Origin: Acidobacteriota bacterium | Lineage (GTDB): Bacteria > Acidobacteriota > Vicinamibacteria > Vicinamibacterales > UBA2999 | Direction: 5' to 3' | Length of the DNA: 64,000 nucleotides | Assembly (NCBI GenBank): GCA_020851565.1 | Contig: JADZCN010000043.1 | Location: 1-64,000, forward strand | Shown here: one piece after another, positions 25,219 to 33,992 of the stretch | Layout: every line of letters begins with the position of its first letter | Position numbering within the stretch: the first letter of the stretch is position 1 | The notes under the pieces: generated by a model | Seen by the model: only the letters and a program-made list of their open reading frames with translations | Told to the model about the DNA's origin: nothing | Database searches by the model: none | Position numbers and translations under genes: made by a program

Positions 25219-25234
25219 TTCACGCCGGCGTGAA
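25219..25234. repeat. Dispersed palindrome copy 4 (16 bp)
   Basis: A perfect 16-bp palindrome identical to copy 2, about 50 bp upstream of the last island gene and 194 bp before attR. It shares CCGTTCACGCCGGCGTGAA with copy 2. Confidence 0.7.
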
Positions 25235-25427
25235 CAAAGAGTGAGCGAGTCGGGCTCACCCTGTCCGTGTCGGACCCACCTGCCGCGCTGCCCCTCCCCA
25301 ACGCTCTCCCCGGACGATGGCGCACTAGGGAGGACTCGTGGCACAGATGGCGCGCGTGGCAATCGGCCCGGTCCGCCGAACGGACGAGAGATGTACGGAA
25401 TTCCGAGGGAATTTCGCGATCCCTCGG

Positions 25428-25458
25428 GCGGGTTCAACTCCCGCCGCCTCCACCACCT
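25428..25458 (+). repeat. attR: 31-bp attachment repeat
   Basis: An exact copy of 231-261, the displaced end of the original ssrA. An 8-bp inverted repeat CCGAGGGA (25403-25410) / TCCCTCGG (25420-25427) abuts its inner edge and may be an integrase arm or operator site. Confidence 0.9.
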
Positions 25459-25478
25459 TCGCTTCGCTCAGGTGGTGT
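25451..25478 (+). terminator. Hairpin at the old ssrA 3' end
   Basis: CACCACCT (25451-25458) pairs perfectly with AGGTGGTG (25471-25478) around a 12-nt loop. Its left arm is the last 8 bases of attR. In the unoccupied chromosome it would follow ssrA directly, so it is probably the native tmRNA terminator, followed by TTCG rather than a pure T-tract. Confidence 0.5.
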
Positions 25479-25525
25479 TCGCCGTCGGTCGTTTAGTTCA
25501 GCCGTCGGCTCCGCCGCCAGGCAGG

Positions 25526-25547
25526 TCAACTCCCGCCGCCTCCACCA
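25526..25547 (+). repeat. Third, partial copy of the attachment repeat (22 bp)
   Basis: TCAACTCCCGCCGCCTCCAC followed by CA is identical to the distal 22 bases of the ssrA end through its CCA, and lies 98 bp beyond attR. One T of the GGTTC is missing before it. It is probably the scar of an earlier insertion at the same target. The rest of 25459-25779 holds no gene. Confidence 0.7.
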
Positions 25548-25779
25548 TTCGACTCGGCCGCTGCGTGACCCTCGCCCATGGCGAGCCACGGACAGGCAGA
25601 ATGCCCTGTCGTGGCGCCCGCCACTCCCCGACGAGTGGACGGACGATGCCCGTGGATTCGCCCCTCAAACCGTAGCGCCCGTCTCGCATACAATGCCCGT
25701 CGAACGCGCGGAAGCCGAGCGCCCCTGGCGTCGGGCACCCTCCGCGCTCAGCGCGGACGACCCACGACGGATTGAGACT

Positions 25780-26820
25780 ATGCACACACACCTGCGCACG
25801 CTCATGTTCTCGTTCCTGCTGCTGCCGTTGACCGCGGCTTATACGGCGGCGCAGGGCGGCCGCGGGGTCCTGCCGCCCGTCCCCACGCCCACTGACGTCA
25901 AGCCCGGCAGCATCACGTGCGACGAGTGCCCGTATCCGTACCCCAGCAAGTACCTGGACATCAGCGTCTACAGCCAGGACGTCCGCATCTCGTACATGGA
26001 CATCGCGCCGCAGGGCACGCCGAATGGCCACACGGTGATGCTGCTGCACGGCAACAACTTCGGCGGCTTCTACTTCGGGGTCATCATCGACGCCCTCGCG
26101 AAGGAAGGCTTCCGCGTCATCGTCCCGGACCAGATCGGCTACGGCAAGTCGTCCAAGCCCATCGCCCCGTACAACTTCAACTCGCAGGCGCGGAACACCT
26201 ACCTGATCCTGCAGCACGAGAAGATCGAGAAGGTGGCCGTCGTCGGCCACTCGATGGGTGGCATGCTCGCGGCGCGCTTCGCGACGCAGTATCCGAAGGC
26301 CGTCGAGCGGATCGTCATCTACAACCCCATCGGCCTCACGGATGGACGGTTCGCCCGGCCGATGACACCCATCGACCAGGGCTACGCGCAGACCCTCAAG
26401 ACGGACTACCAGAGCACGCGCGCGGGCCTGGGCCGCTACGTGGCGCACGACCCGAAGGCGTGGAACGACGAGTTCGAGCGGTACACGCGCATCCGCTACT
26501 CGTGGACCCTCAGCGCCGACTGGCCGCGGCTCGCGATGGTCCAGGCGCTCATCGGCCAGATGCTCTACGCCGACCCGGTCGTCTACGACTGGCCCCACAT
26601 CCAGGTGCCCACGCTCGCCTTCGGCGGCGCGGAGGACATGCTGCTGGGCACGGCCGCGAGCTTCCAGGAGCGGATGGCGGCGCTGGCCAAGGCGGTCCCG
26701 AACGGCAACGGCCGCGTGCACCTCATCCCCGGGCTCGGCCACGTCCCGCACCTCGAGGCCCCCGACAAGGTGCTGCCGCCGCTCATCGCGTTCCTCAAGG
26801 AGAGCCTGACCGCGAAGTAG
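25780..26820 (+). CDS. Secreted alpha/beta hydrolase
   Basis: This 346-aa protein has a Sec signal (TLMFSFLLLPLTAAYTAAQ). The alpha/beta-hydrolase fold shows the oxyanion HGNNFGG region, the nucleophile elbow GHSMGG (about residues 155-160), an acid in GGAEDMLLG and the catalytic histidine in GLGHVPHLE. DQIGYGKSSKP is typical of esterase and haloalkane dehalogenase-like members. The substrate is unknown. I used ATG 25780 because the signal peptide begins there; a longer frame runs back into the attachment region. It is the first chromosomal gene after the island and starts a rightward run of four genes. Confidence 0.88.
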   Translation: MHTHLRTLMFSFLLLPLTAAYTAAQGGRGVLPPVPTPTDVKPGSITCDECPYPYPSKYLDISVYSQDVRISYMDIAPQGTPNGHTVMLLHGNNFGGFYFGVIIDALAKEGFRVIVPDQIGYGKSSKPIAPYNFNSQARNTYLILQHEKIEKVAVVGHSMGGMLAARFATQYPKAVERIVIYNPIGLTDGRFARPMTPIDQGYAQTLKTDYQSTRAGLGRYVAHDPKAWNDEFERYTRIRYSWTLSADWPRLAMVQALIGQMLYADPVVYDWPHIQVPTLAFGGAEDMLLGTAASFQERMAALAKAVPNGNGRVHLIPGLGHVPHLEAPDKVLPPLIAFLKESLTAK

Positions 26821-26855
26821 TCGAAGCAGCCACTGTTCCTCCAGGGAGGTGCCAG

Positions 26856-27734
26856 GTGAGCGAGGTCACAGGTTTCGACCGTCGGTCCTTCCTCGGGCGC
26901 TCGGCCGCGGCCGCCGGCGCACTCCTGGCGAGCAGGCTCGAGGCGAGCGGGGCTGAGACCCGACAGGCATCTGCCCCGATCGTCACGCGCACGGACGTGA
27001 TCTACGGGCGCGTCGAGGGCTCGGCCTTGCTCGCCAACCTCTCGTACCCGGACGCCCCCGGGCGGCGTCCCGCCATCGTGTCCGTGCACGGCGGGCGCTG
27101 GCGGGCCGGCAACCGCGCGGACGCCAGCAGCATCAAGGTCGCGGACTGGGCCTCGGCCGGCTTCTTCGCCATGTCCATCGACTACCGGCTCGTGGGCGGG
27201 TCGCCCGCGCCGGCGCCCTACCTTGACGTGCAGTGTGCCATCCGCTGGGTGCACGCCCACGCCGACGACTACGGGATCGATCCCGCGCGCGTGTACCTCA
27301 TCGGCCAGTCGGCGGGCGGCCACCTCGTGTCCCTCGCCGCCACCCTTGGCGAAGGCCCGTGGCCCAGGGCCGGCGGATGGGACCGCGCGGGCACCGACGT
27401 GCGGGCGGTCATCAGCGTGGCGGCCGCCTACGAGCTCAACACGCTGTCGTGGGGGAACCTCTGGACGCCGGTGACCAGCGAGGTCGAGGAGGCGCGCCGT
27501 GTCGCGTCGCCGATGACGCACGTCGGCCCGACCACGAAGCCCATCCTGGTCATTCATTCCGACGACGACAAATCCGTGCCGGTCCAGCAGGCCGTGGACT
27601 TCGTCGCGAGACTGAAAGCCGCGGGCGTCCAGCACCGGTTCGTGCACTACGCCGATCGCGGCCACATGGGCATCACCGAGGAAGTCGTCACGGAAGCCCG
27701 TGCATTCATTCGCGAGATCGAGTCGAAGAAGTAG
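26856..27734 (+). CDS. Tat-exported esterase/lipase (alpha/beta hydrolase)
   Basis: This 292-aa protein has a twin-arginine signal (FDRRSFLGRSAAAAGALLASRL). The fold is that of the hormone-sensitive-lipase/esterase group: HGGRWRAGN (oxyanion hole), GQSAGGHLVSL (nucleophile serine), HSDDDKSVPV (aspartate) and DRGHMG (histidine). GGGAGG lies before the GTG start. It follows the first hydrolase by 35 bp, so the two probably act together on an ester-containing substrate in the periplasm, which the sequence does not identify. Confidence 0.88.
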   Translation: MSEVTGFDRRSFLGRSAAAAGALLASRLEASGAETRQASAPIVTRTDVIYGRVEGSALLANLSYPDAPGRRPAIVSVHGGRWRAGNRADASSIKVADWASAGFFAMSIDYRLVGGSPAPAPYLDVQCAIRWVHAHADDYGIDPARVYLIGQSAGGHLVSLAATLGEGPWPRAGGWDRAGTDVRAVISVAAAYELNTLSWGNLWTPVTSEVEEARRVASPMTHVGPTTKPILVIHSDDDKSVPVQQAVDFVARLKAAGVQHRFVHYADRGHMGITEEVVTEARAFIREIESKK

Positions 27735-27771
27735 CCGCCCGCCGCGGCTCGCCCGCCTGACGGAGTCACAC

Positions 27772-28614
27772 ATGCAATCGAGACAGTGGATCCTGCTGCC
27801 CCTGATCGCCCTCGCGCCGACCCTGGCGTGTGCGCCGGCGGCCCCGGCGCCTGGCGCGCCGCCATCTGGCCCGCTCCAGGGTGCCCTCGTGGACCTCTCC
27901 CACGAATACAGCGCCGAGGCTATCTTCTGGCCCACCGCCGAGTCGTTCCGGCTCGACGTCGTCGCGGCCGGGACGACCCCGGCGGGTTATTACTACGCCG
28001 CCAACAACTTCGCGACCTCGGAGCATGGCGGGACGCACCTCGACGCACCCATCCACTTCGCCGAAGGACGCTGGACCGTCGAGCAGATCCCGATCGAGCG
28101 GCTCGTGGGCGATGCGGTAGTGGTGGATGTGTCGGCCGCCTGCGCGACGCAGCCGGATTACCAGGTGAGCGTGGCCGACCTCACGGGATGGGAGGGGGCG
28201 AACGGGCGTATCGACGAAGGCGCCATCGTCCTGATCCGCACGGACTACTCGCGGCGGTGGCCCGACGCGGAGAAGTACCTCGGAACGCGCGAGCGCGGTG
28301 AGGCCGCGGTGCCCAAGCTGCACTTCCCCGGCCTGCACGCCGATGCCGCGCGCTGGCTCGCTGAGACGCGCAGGGTCAAGGCCGTCGGCATCGATACGGC
28401 CAGCATCGACTACGGCCAGTCCACGCTCTTCGAAGCGCATCGAGCGCTGTACGAGCGAAACGTCCCCGGGCTCGAGAACCTGACGAACCTCGATCGGCTG
28501 CCCGCGCGCGGCGCCACTATTGTCGCCCTGCCGATGAAGATCAAGGGCGGCAGCGGTGCGCCGCTACGCGCCATCGCCGTCGTGCCGCCCGCCGGGAGCG
28601 CAACGCAGCGATGA
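27772..28614 (+). CDS. Cyclase-family lipoprotein (kynurenine-formamidase-like)
   Basis: This 280-aa protein belongs to the cyclase/kynurenine formamidase family (PF04199). The metal-binding HGGTHLDAPIHF motif lies at about residues 84-95, with a second histidine in LHFPGLHADAA and an IDTASIDYG motif near the end. The signal peptide ends LAC, so it is probably a lipoprotein. GGAG lies 7 nt before ATG. The family hydrolyses cyclic amides or formamides. Its substrate here is unknown, though the two upstream hydrolases suggest a small catabolic operon. Confidence 0.85.
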   Translation: MQSRQWILLPLIALAPTLACAPAAPAPGAPPSGPLQGALVDLSHEYSAEAIFWPTAESFRLDVVAAGTTPAGYYYAANNFATSEHGGTHLDAPIHFAEGRWTVEQIPIERLVGDAVVVDVSAACATQPDYQVSVADLTGWEGANGRIDEGAIVLIRTDYSRRWPDAEKYLGTRERGEAAVPKLHFPGLHADAARWLAETRRVKAVGIDTASIDYGQSTLFEAHRALYERNVPGLENLTNLDRLPARGATIVALPMKIKGGSGAPLRAIAVVPPAGSATQR

Positions 28615-29459
28615 GCGCGCCGGTGGATCTCTCCCGCATCCCGCTGTTCGCCCGCCTCGACGCAGCGGGGCACGAGGTGCTCCTCGGGCTCATGACGCGG
28701 CAGGCCGTCAAGGCGGGAGAACCGGTCTTCTGGTTCGGGGATCGGGGCGACACGCTCTACATCGTGGAGGGGGGACGGGTCGAGGTGACAGCGCCGGACG
28801 CAAAGGGCGGGCACGTCCGGCTCGACACGCTGGGCCCCGGCGGCGTGTTCGGCGAGCTGGGCCTGATCGACGGCGGACCGCGCAGCGCGACGGTGCGAGC
28901 GCTGACGGACTGCTCGCTGCTGGCCCTCCCCCGCGAGCCCTTTCACACCTTCCTGCGCCAGCGCCCTGACGTGGCCATCGACATGCTGCAGGTGCTGGGC
29001 GCGCGGCTGCGGGCCAGCACGGCCGCCATTCGCGGGCTGCCGAACCCCAACCAGGTCATCGCCGAGACCGCCACACGGTGGCAGCGAGTCAGCGACGCGG
29101 TGGCGACCGTGGCCGCCAGCCATGCCTTCACCATCACCCACATCGCGTGGTTCGGCACGTGGATCGGGCTGAACACGGTCGCCGCGGCCGGGTGGGTGCC
29201 CACGGCCCTCGGGTTCGATCCCTACCCCTTCGGCCTGCTGACGCTCATCGTGAGCCTCGAGGCCATCTTCCTGTCCATCTTCGTGCTGGTCAGCCAGAAC
29301 CGGCAGTCCGAGCGGGACCGCATCCGGACGGACCTGGACTACCAGGTGAACGTGAAGGCGCACGTGGAGATCGTGGGCATCGCCGAGCGCCTGGCACGCA
29401 TCGAGCAGGCGCTCATGGAGCCCCGCACGCCCGCGGGGCACGACCGCGTCCCGAGCTGA
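28611..29459 (+). CDS. Cyclic-nucleotide-binding domain plus DUF1003 membrane protein
   Basis: This 282-aa protein has an N-terminal cNMP-binding domain (about 8-125) with the phosphate-binding cassette GVFGELGLIDGGPRSATV. A DUF1003 region follows with two membrane segments (ITHIAWFGTWIGLNTV and FGLLTLIVSLEAIFLSIFVLVSQ) and the family signature QNRQSERDRIRTDLDYQVN. It starts within the ATGA that overlaps the cyclase stop. It may link a second messenger to a membrane function; no ligand can be named. A minisatellite begins six bases after its stop. Confidence 0.88.
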   Translation: MSAPVDLSRIPLFARLDAAGHEVLLGLMTRQAVKAGEPVFWFGDRGDTLYIVEGGRVEVTAPDAKGGHVRLDTLGPGGVFGELGLIDGGPRSATVRALTDCSLLALPREPFHTFLRQRPDVAIDMLQVLGARLRASTAAIRGLPNPNQVIAETATRWQRVSDAVATVAASHAFTITHIAWFGTWIGLNTVAAAGWVPTALGFDPYPFGLLTLIVSLEAIFLSIFVLVSQNRQSERDRIRTDLDYQVNVKAHVEIVGIAERLARIEQALMEPRTPAGHDRVPS

Positions 29460-29464
29460 ACGGT

Positions 29465-29550
29465 GTTCTGAGGTTCTGGGGTTCTGAGGTTCTGGGGTTC
29501 TGAGGTTCTGGGGTTCTGAGGTTCTGGGGTTCTGGGGTTCTGGGATTCTG
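29465..29550. repeat. Minisatellite of GGTTCTG octamers
   Basis: Alternating AGGTTCTG and GGGTTCTG units repeat about ten times over 86 bp, with small changes only at the right end (GGGATTCTG). The array lies between the convergent DUF1003 and DUF4870 genes. It has no spacers and is not a CRISPR. Slippage would change its length. Confidence 0.85.
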
Positions 29551-29553
29551 CGC

Positions 29554-29955
29554 TCAGGGGACCGGCCGGCGGTCCTTCAGGGCCAGCCAGCCGCGGACGA
29601 TGCGGTAGATGGCCCAGATGCCGAGGACGAACAGCCCCACGACCCAGATCGCGATCCCGACGACGACGATGGCCAGGACCAGGCCCACGATGCCGATGAC
29701 GCAGGCCCACAGCATCGCGAACCAGAAGGTGCGGATCTGCCAGGTGAAGTGCGACTCGAGCCACGTGCCGCGCGCATCACCGCGCTTCACGTAGTTGATG
29801 ATCACGGCGATGATGGACGGCCAGCCGAAGAGAAACGAGCCCAGGACGCTGGCGGCGCCGAATGCACCGATCGCCAGGCCGAGCGCGTGCAGGGCGTAGG
29901 TGATGTGCGTGACGGTGACGAGCGAGGAATCGGGCTCCCGGCTGGCGTTGGTCAT
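29554..29955 (-). CDS. DUF4870-type small membrane protein
   Basis: This 133-aa protein begins TNASREPDSSLVTVTHITYALHALGLAIG and has three hydrophobic segments (GLAIGAFGAASVLGSFLFG, WFAMLWACVIGIVGLVLAIVV, WVVGLFVLGIWAIYRIV). It fits the DUF4870 family, with the VKRGDARGTWLESHFTWQIRTF signature between segments. AAGGAG lies before ATG. It is the last gene of the leftward block after tcuB, with 35 bp between. Function is unknown. Confidence 0.8.
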   Translation of the reverse strand: MTNASREPDSSLVTVTHITYALHALGLAIGAFGAASVLGSFLFGWPSIIAVIINYVKRGDARGTWLESHFTWQIRTFWFAMLWACVIGIVGLVLAIVVVGIAIWVVGLFVLGIWAIYRIVRGWLALKDRRPVP

Positions 29956-29990
29956 CTCCACTCCTTCGTGATGTCTCACGCTACTCCCAT

Positions 29991-31094
29991 TTAGACGGAT
30001 CCGTCGGCGTCGCGTTCCGCCGCGTCCTTCACCAGCGCGGCCAGCCGGTAGAAGCCGTGCACGAACTTCCCGTACGGGAGCGTCACGAAGAGCGCCAGCA
30101 CCACGCCCAGGTGCACCAGCAGCAGCGGGCCCATGACGGTGCGCGCCCGCAGGGCCAGCAGCAGCAAACCCGTGGCGCTCGTCAGCCACAGGAGCACGAG
30201 GAGGGAGGCGTCCAGCCCCTGCTGAGCGGGATCGGCGAGCGCGGGGTCGCGGCGGCGCCGCAGCCACCACTGCCCCGCCGGGCCGAGCACCAACCCGACG
30301 CCACCCGCGGTGCCCAGCAGCACGGGCAGACTCGTGTACGGGTGTGGTGCCTCCCAGCCGAAGGCGGCGTGGTAGACGGCGGCCACGGAGGTGGATGCGA
30401 AGCAGAGCAGGAAGCCGCCCAGCGTGGCGTGATGCCACCAGCGGCGCCAGGGCGCCCGTGCTTCTTCGGCGGAGACACAGTCGGGGCCGCTGGCGTGCAG
30501 GTGGCGCAGGGTCAGCGCATCGCGAACCGCGCGCGCGAGGGCGCGCGGCGTGGGGCCCGGTGTGCCTCGTGGGGAGATGCGCCGCCAGTACCGCCACACG
30601 GACACGCCGAGTGCGAGCGCCACGAATCCGCCCACGGCCCCGAAGACTGCCACCATCACGCCGTGAGGAACAACGGCATAGAACTCCGCGTCGGTCCTGC
30701 CCGGCGACAGGGCCGATGGATTGAGCTGGACCGTGGCGGCGAAGAGGATGGCCGAGAATCCCGCCGCCAGCACCAGGGAAGTGAGGGCACCCTGTCGGCG
30801 GAACGCTCGCGCGAGCGGCCGCGGCCAGCAGTCTTCCTCGTACGAGTGCAGGCGCAGCTCGGCCATCGTCCGCGGCACGTCGATGCCGAACTCGTGGGGC
30901 GGTGCGTACTGGCAGGCATAGAGGCACTCCCCGCAGTTGTGGCAGAGATTGCCGAGGTACACGAGATCGGCGTCGCTGAAGGTGAGCCGACGCTCCATCG
31001 CCGGGAACACGGCGCAGTACTGCTCGCAGTAGCGGCAGCTGTTGCACACGGTCAGCGTGTGCTCACCGCGGTGCAGGAGATCAGCGGGAGGCAT
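29991..31094 (-). CDS. tcuB: Tricarballylate utilisation protein B (FeS/haem electron carrier)
   Basis: This 367-aa membrane protein has two ferredoxin-like clusters at the N terminus (CNSCRYCEQYC and CHNCGECLYAC) followed by six or so hydrophobic segments with histidines for haem (VVPHGVMVAV, WWHHATLGGFLL, HAAFGW). TcuB reoxidises the FADH2 of TcuA and feeds electrons to the quinone pool. ATG at 31094 overlaps the tcuA stop by 14 nt and has AAGGAG upstream. The order tctCB-tctA-tcuA-tcuB indicates one transport-and-oxidation operon. Confidence 0.9.
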   Translation of the reverse strand: MPPADLLHRGEHTLTVCNSCRYCEQYCAVFPAMERRLTFSDADLVYLGNLCHNCGECLYACQYAPPHEFGIDVPRTMAELRLHSYEEDCWPRPLARAFRRQGALTSLVLAAGFSAILFAATVQLNPSALSPGRTDAEFYAVVPHGVMVAVFGAVGGFVALALGVSVWRYWRRISPRGTPGPTPRALARAVRDALTLRHLHASGPDCVSAEEARAPWRRWWHHATLGGFLLCFASTSVAAVYHAAFGWEAPHPYTSLPVLLGTAGGVGLVLGPAGQWWLRRRRDPALADPAQQGLDASLLVLLWLTSATGLLLLALRARTVMGPLLLVHLGVVLALFVTLPYGKFVHGFYRLAALVKDAAERDADGSV

Positions 31095-32469
31095 GGCGCG
31101 CCGCTCCTTCCCCGGCAATCCGTCCGAACACCGTGCCGATCGTCATGCCGACACCGGCCACGTAGCCGCGACGCAGGATGTTCCCCGCCATGATCTCGCC
31201 GGCGGCGTACACGTTCTCGGCCGGCATCCCGTTCGTCATGATCACCCTCGCGCGTTCGTCCACGGTGAGCCCGAGGTAGGTGAACGTGATCCCCGGCCGC
31301 AGCGGGTAGGCGCGAAACGGGGGCACGTCGATGCGCTGGGCCCAGTGCGTCTTCGGCGGGGCGAGTCCCTCCGTGCGGCAGTCGTCCAGCGTGGCGTGGT
31401 CGAAGGTGCCGGGACGCACCGCACGATTGAACGCTCCGATCGTCGCCCCGAGGGCCTCCGCCGGCACGTCTATGCTGCGCGCCAGTTCGGGCATGGAACC
31501 CGCCTCGATCGGCGGGAACACCGAGGGCATGAAGCGGCCCTTCACCTTGTCGTCCACGATGGAATAGGCGATCTGGCCGGGTTGCCGTGCCACGAGCGAT
31601 CCCCAGATCGCGTACCGCTTCGGCCAGAAGTCCTCGCCTTCGTCGTAGAAGCGCTGTCCGAGGGCGTTGACGACAATGCCGAGTGGAACCGCGTCGAGGC
31701 GCGTGACGATGCCTCCGTCGAATCGGGGGGCGCGCGCGTCCACCGCCACAGCATGGCAGGCCTTTGGGTCGCCGACCGGTTGCGCGCCGGCGTCCAGCAT
31801 CACCCTCAGGACGCGGCCGGTGTTGAACGGCGTGCCGCGGATGATGAAGTTGTCGGCAGCCGGTCCCCAGGCCTCGCGCAGCCACGCGATGTTCGACTCG
31901 AAGCCACCGGCGGCGAGCACGACGGCCCTTCCGCGAATCCCCTGCGCCCGGCCACCGCTGCGGACGACCGCGCCGCCAAACCGGCCGCCATCCACCTCCA
32001 GGTTCTCGACCTCGGCGTCGTAGAGCACATCCACGCCCATCCGTTCCGCCGCTGCGTAGTAGGTGTTCAGGAGCGCCTTGCCACCGCCCAGGAAGAAGGC
32101 GTTGGTCCGCTCCAGGTGCAGCGTGCCGCGCTGCGAGGTCTGGAATCGCACGCCGTGCCCGCGCATCCACTCGGGCAACCCGGACGACCGGCCAATCACC
32201 AGTTGAGCCAGGGCCTCGTTCGTGGTGCCGCTCACGCGCAGCAAGTCGGCCAGGAATTCGTCCTCCGGGTAGTCGCCGGGCAGGAGATCCAGGGGCGCGG
32301 AATGTGCAACCCTGAGATTGCGCGTGTGGCGGCTGTTGCCGCCGCGGAAGTGGCGCGGCGCGCACTCCAGCACGATGACGCGCGCCCCCGCCGCGCGGGC
32401 AGTGAGCGCCGCGCACAACGCCGCGTTGCCCCCGCCGATGATCACGACGTCGTGTTCGCGCGTGTTCAT
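31081..32469 (-). CDS. tcuA: FAD-dependent tricarballylate dehydrogenase
   Basis: This 462-aa flavoprotein of the fumarate-reductase/TcuA type starts with the FAD dinucleotide site [15 protein letters not shown] (about 8-22). It contains [15 protein letters not shown], the substrate-domain signature of TcuA, and ends with a second FAD-contact motif ([23 protein letters not shown]). It oxidises tricarballylate (or a similar tricarboxylate) to cis-aconitate. It overlaps tctA by 4 nt (ATGA) and tcuB by 14 nt. I am confident of the family; the physiological substrate could be citrate-like. Confidence 0.9.
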   Translation of the reverse strand: MNTREHDVVIIGGGNAALCAALTARAAGARVIVLECAPRHFRGGNSRHTRNLRVAHSAPLDLLPGDYPEDEFLADLLRVSGTTNEALAQLVIGRSSGLPEWMRGHGVRFQTSQRGTLHLERTNAFFLGGGKALLNTYYAAAERMGVDVLYDAEVENLEVDGGRFGGAVVRSGGRAQGIRGRAVVLAAGGFESNIAWLREAWGPAADNFIIRGTPFNTGRVLRVMLDAGAQPVGDPKACHAVAVDARAPRFDGGIVTRLDAVPLGIVVNALGQRFYDEGEDFWPKRYAIWGSLVARQPGQIAYSIVDDKVKGRFMPSVFPPIEAGSMPELARSIDVPAEALGATIGAFNRAVRPGTFDHATLDDCRTEGLAPPKTHWAQRIDVPPFRAYPLRPGITFTYLGLTVDERARVIMTNGMPAENVYAAGEIMAGNILRRGYVAGVGMTIGTVFGRIAGEGAARHASR

Positions 32470-33962
32470 GGCGCCACGGCCCCCCGGGGCCGCCGAAGCC
32501 ACAGGGGCAGGACGAACACCGCGGCGGCGGCGATCAGCAACGCCGCCGAGATGGGGCGCGCAAGGAACACCGCGTAGTCGCCCTCGCTGATGGCCACCGC
32601 CCTCCGGAACTGCTGCTCGGCCAGCGGCCCGAGGATGAGGCCCAGCACTGCCGGGACGAGGGGGATGTCGAGCCGCCTCATGCCCCAACCGATGGCGCCC
32701 ACGGTGTAGAGGATGGCGACGTCGAGGAGCGAACGATTCAGGCTGTAGGCGCCCACCGACGCCAGCACGAGGATGCTTCCGAACAGCAGCGATCGGGGCA
32801 CCAGCATGACCCGTGCCCAGAGGGGCGCCAGCGGCAGGTTCAGGACGAGCAGCATGGCATTGCCGATGTACAGGCTCGCGATGAGCGTCCACACGAGGTC
32901 CGGCCGCGTCGAGAAGAGCAGCGGTCCCGGCTGCAGCCCGTACTGCTGGAACGCCGTGAGCAGGACGGCGGCCGTAGCAGACGAGGGCAGCCCCAGCGTC
33001 AGGAGGGGCACCAGAACGCCCGCGGCCGAGGCGTTGTTGGCCGCTTCCGGCCCGGCCACGCCCTCGATGGCGCCCTGCCCGAACTCCTCCGGCCGCTTGC
33101 TCAATCGCCGCTCCACCATGTACGACACCACGGTTGGGATTACCGATCCCCCGCAGGGCAGGACACCGAGCGGGAACCCGATGGCCGTGCCGCGGAGCCA
33201 GGGCCTCCACGATCGGCGCCAGTCGTCGCGGCTCATCCAGGAGAACTCGCGAAGCGCCACCATGTCTCCTTCATCCTGCCCGTGCCGCCAGGCCTGGTGC
33301 AGGGTCTCGCCGACCGCGAAGAGGCCGATGACGAGGATCATCACGTCGATGCCGTCGAGCAGCTGAGGGATGCCGAACGAGAAGCGTGCGGTGCCAGTGA
33401 GCTGGTCGATGCCCACCAGGCCGAGCCCGAGGCCGAGGAACAGGCTGAACAGTCCCCGCGCCAGCGAGGCGCCCAGCAGCACGGCGACCGTCGTGAACGC
33501 CACCAGGGTCAGCGAGAAGTACTCCGCCGGACCGAAGCTGAGCGCGACCGAGGCCAGCAGCGGCGCGAAGAACGTGAGCCCGAGCGTGGCCAGCGTTCCC
33601 GCGACGAAGGAGCCGACCGCCGCGGTCGTCAGCGCCGCCGACGCCCGCCCCTTCCGGGCCATCATGTGGCCGTCGATGGCGGTGATGATCGACGCCGTCT
33701 CGCCCGGCGAGTTGATCAGGATGCTCGTCGTCGAGCCGCCGTACATAGCTCCGTAGTAGATGCCACCGAACATGATGAACGCGCTCACCGGATCCAGGCT
33801 GAAGGTCACCGGCAGGAGCAGCGCCACGGTCAGCGCGGGCCCGATGCCGGGCAGGACGCCCACGGCCGTGCCCAGCGTGACGCCGGCGAACGCCCACGCC
33901 AGATGGGGCCACGTCATGGCGCCGGCAAAACCTTCCGCGAGCAGTCGCAGCGTCTCGGGCAT
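32466..33962 (-). CDS. tctA: Tripartite tricarboxylate transporter permease TctA
   Basis: This 498-aa integral membrane protein has about 11-12 hydrophobic segments. TctA signatures are clear: [20 protein letters not shown] near the N terminus, [15 protein letters not shown], and the mirrored [16 protein letters not shown] and [21 protein letters not shown]. It forms the sodium-coupled channel that accepts tricarboxylates from the periplasmic binding protein. It lies between the binding-protein fusion and tcuA. Confidence 0.93.
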   Translation of the reverse strand: MPETLRLLAEGFAGAMTWPHLAWAFAGVTLGTAVGVLPGIGPALTVALLLPVTFSLDPVSAFIMFGGIYYGAMYGGSTTSILINSPGETASIITAIDGHMMARKGRASAALTTAAVGSFVAGTLATLGLTFFAPLLASVALSFGPAEYFSLTLVAFTTVAVLLGASLARGLFSLFLGLGLGLVGIDQLTGTARFSFGIPQLLDGIDVMILVIGLFAVGETLHQAWRHGQDEGDMVALREFSWMSRDDWRRSWRPWLRGTAIGFPLGVLPCGGSVIPTVVSYMVERRLSKRPEEFGQGAIEGVAGPEAANNASAAGVLVPLLTLGLPSSATAAVLLTAFQQYGLQPGPLLFSTRPDLVWTLIASLYIGNAMLLVLNLPLAPLWARVMLVPRSLLFGSILVLASVGAYSLNRSLLDVAILYTVGAIGWGMRRLDIPLVPAVLGLILGPLAEQQFRRAVAISEGDYAVFLARPISAALLIAAAAVFVLPLWLRRPRGAVAP

Positions 33963-33992
33963 GAGCGTCGGCGTCGCTGACTCGTCGTCCGG

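Larger units (their letters stand above)
231..25458. mobile_element. ssrA-integrated genomic island (satellite/PICI-like), 25.2 kb
   Basis: The element lies between two identical 31-bp copies of the ssrA 3' end (231-261 and 25428-25458). A tyrosine integrase and an excisionase sit immediately inside the left copy. Inside are a primase-polymerase and SF3 helicase (autonomous replication), a serine recombinase, a terminase small subunit, restriction/modification-like genes, signalling genes, a second integrase operon and phage-tail-like genes. No portal, capsid, large terminase, tape measure or lysis genes were found. Int, xis, prim-rep and terS without virion genes is the hallmark set of phage-inducible chromosomal islands. 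The size is larger than the usual 10-15 kb, and the cargo and second integrase suggest a composite. Boundaries are firm; the satellite lifestyle is an inference. Confidence 0.85.

Noticed and set aside
231-25458. Intact prophage
   Set aside because: No large terminase, portal, capsid, tape measure, baseplate or lysis gene could be found in the 25 kb.
29465-29550. Possible CRISPR array
   Set aside because: Repeats are contiguous octamers with no unique spacers and no cas gene nearby.
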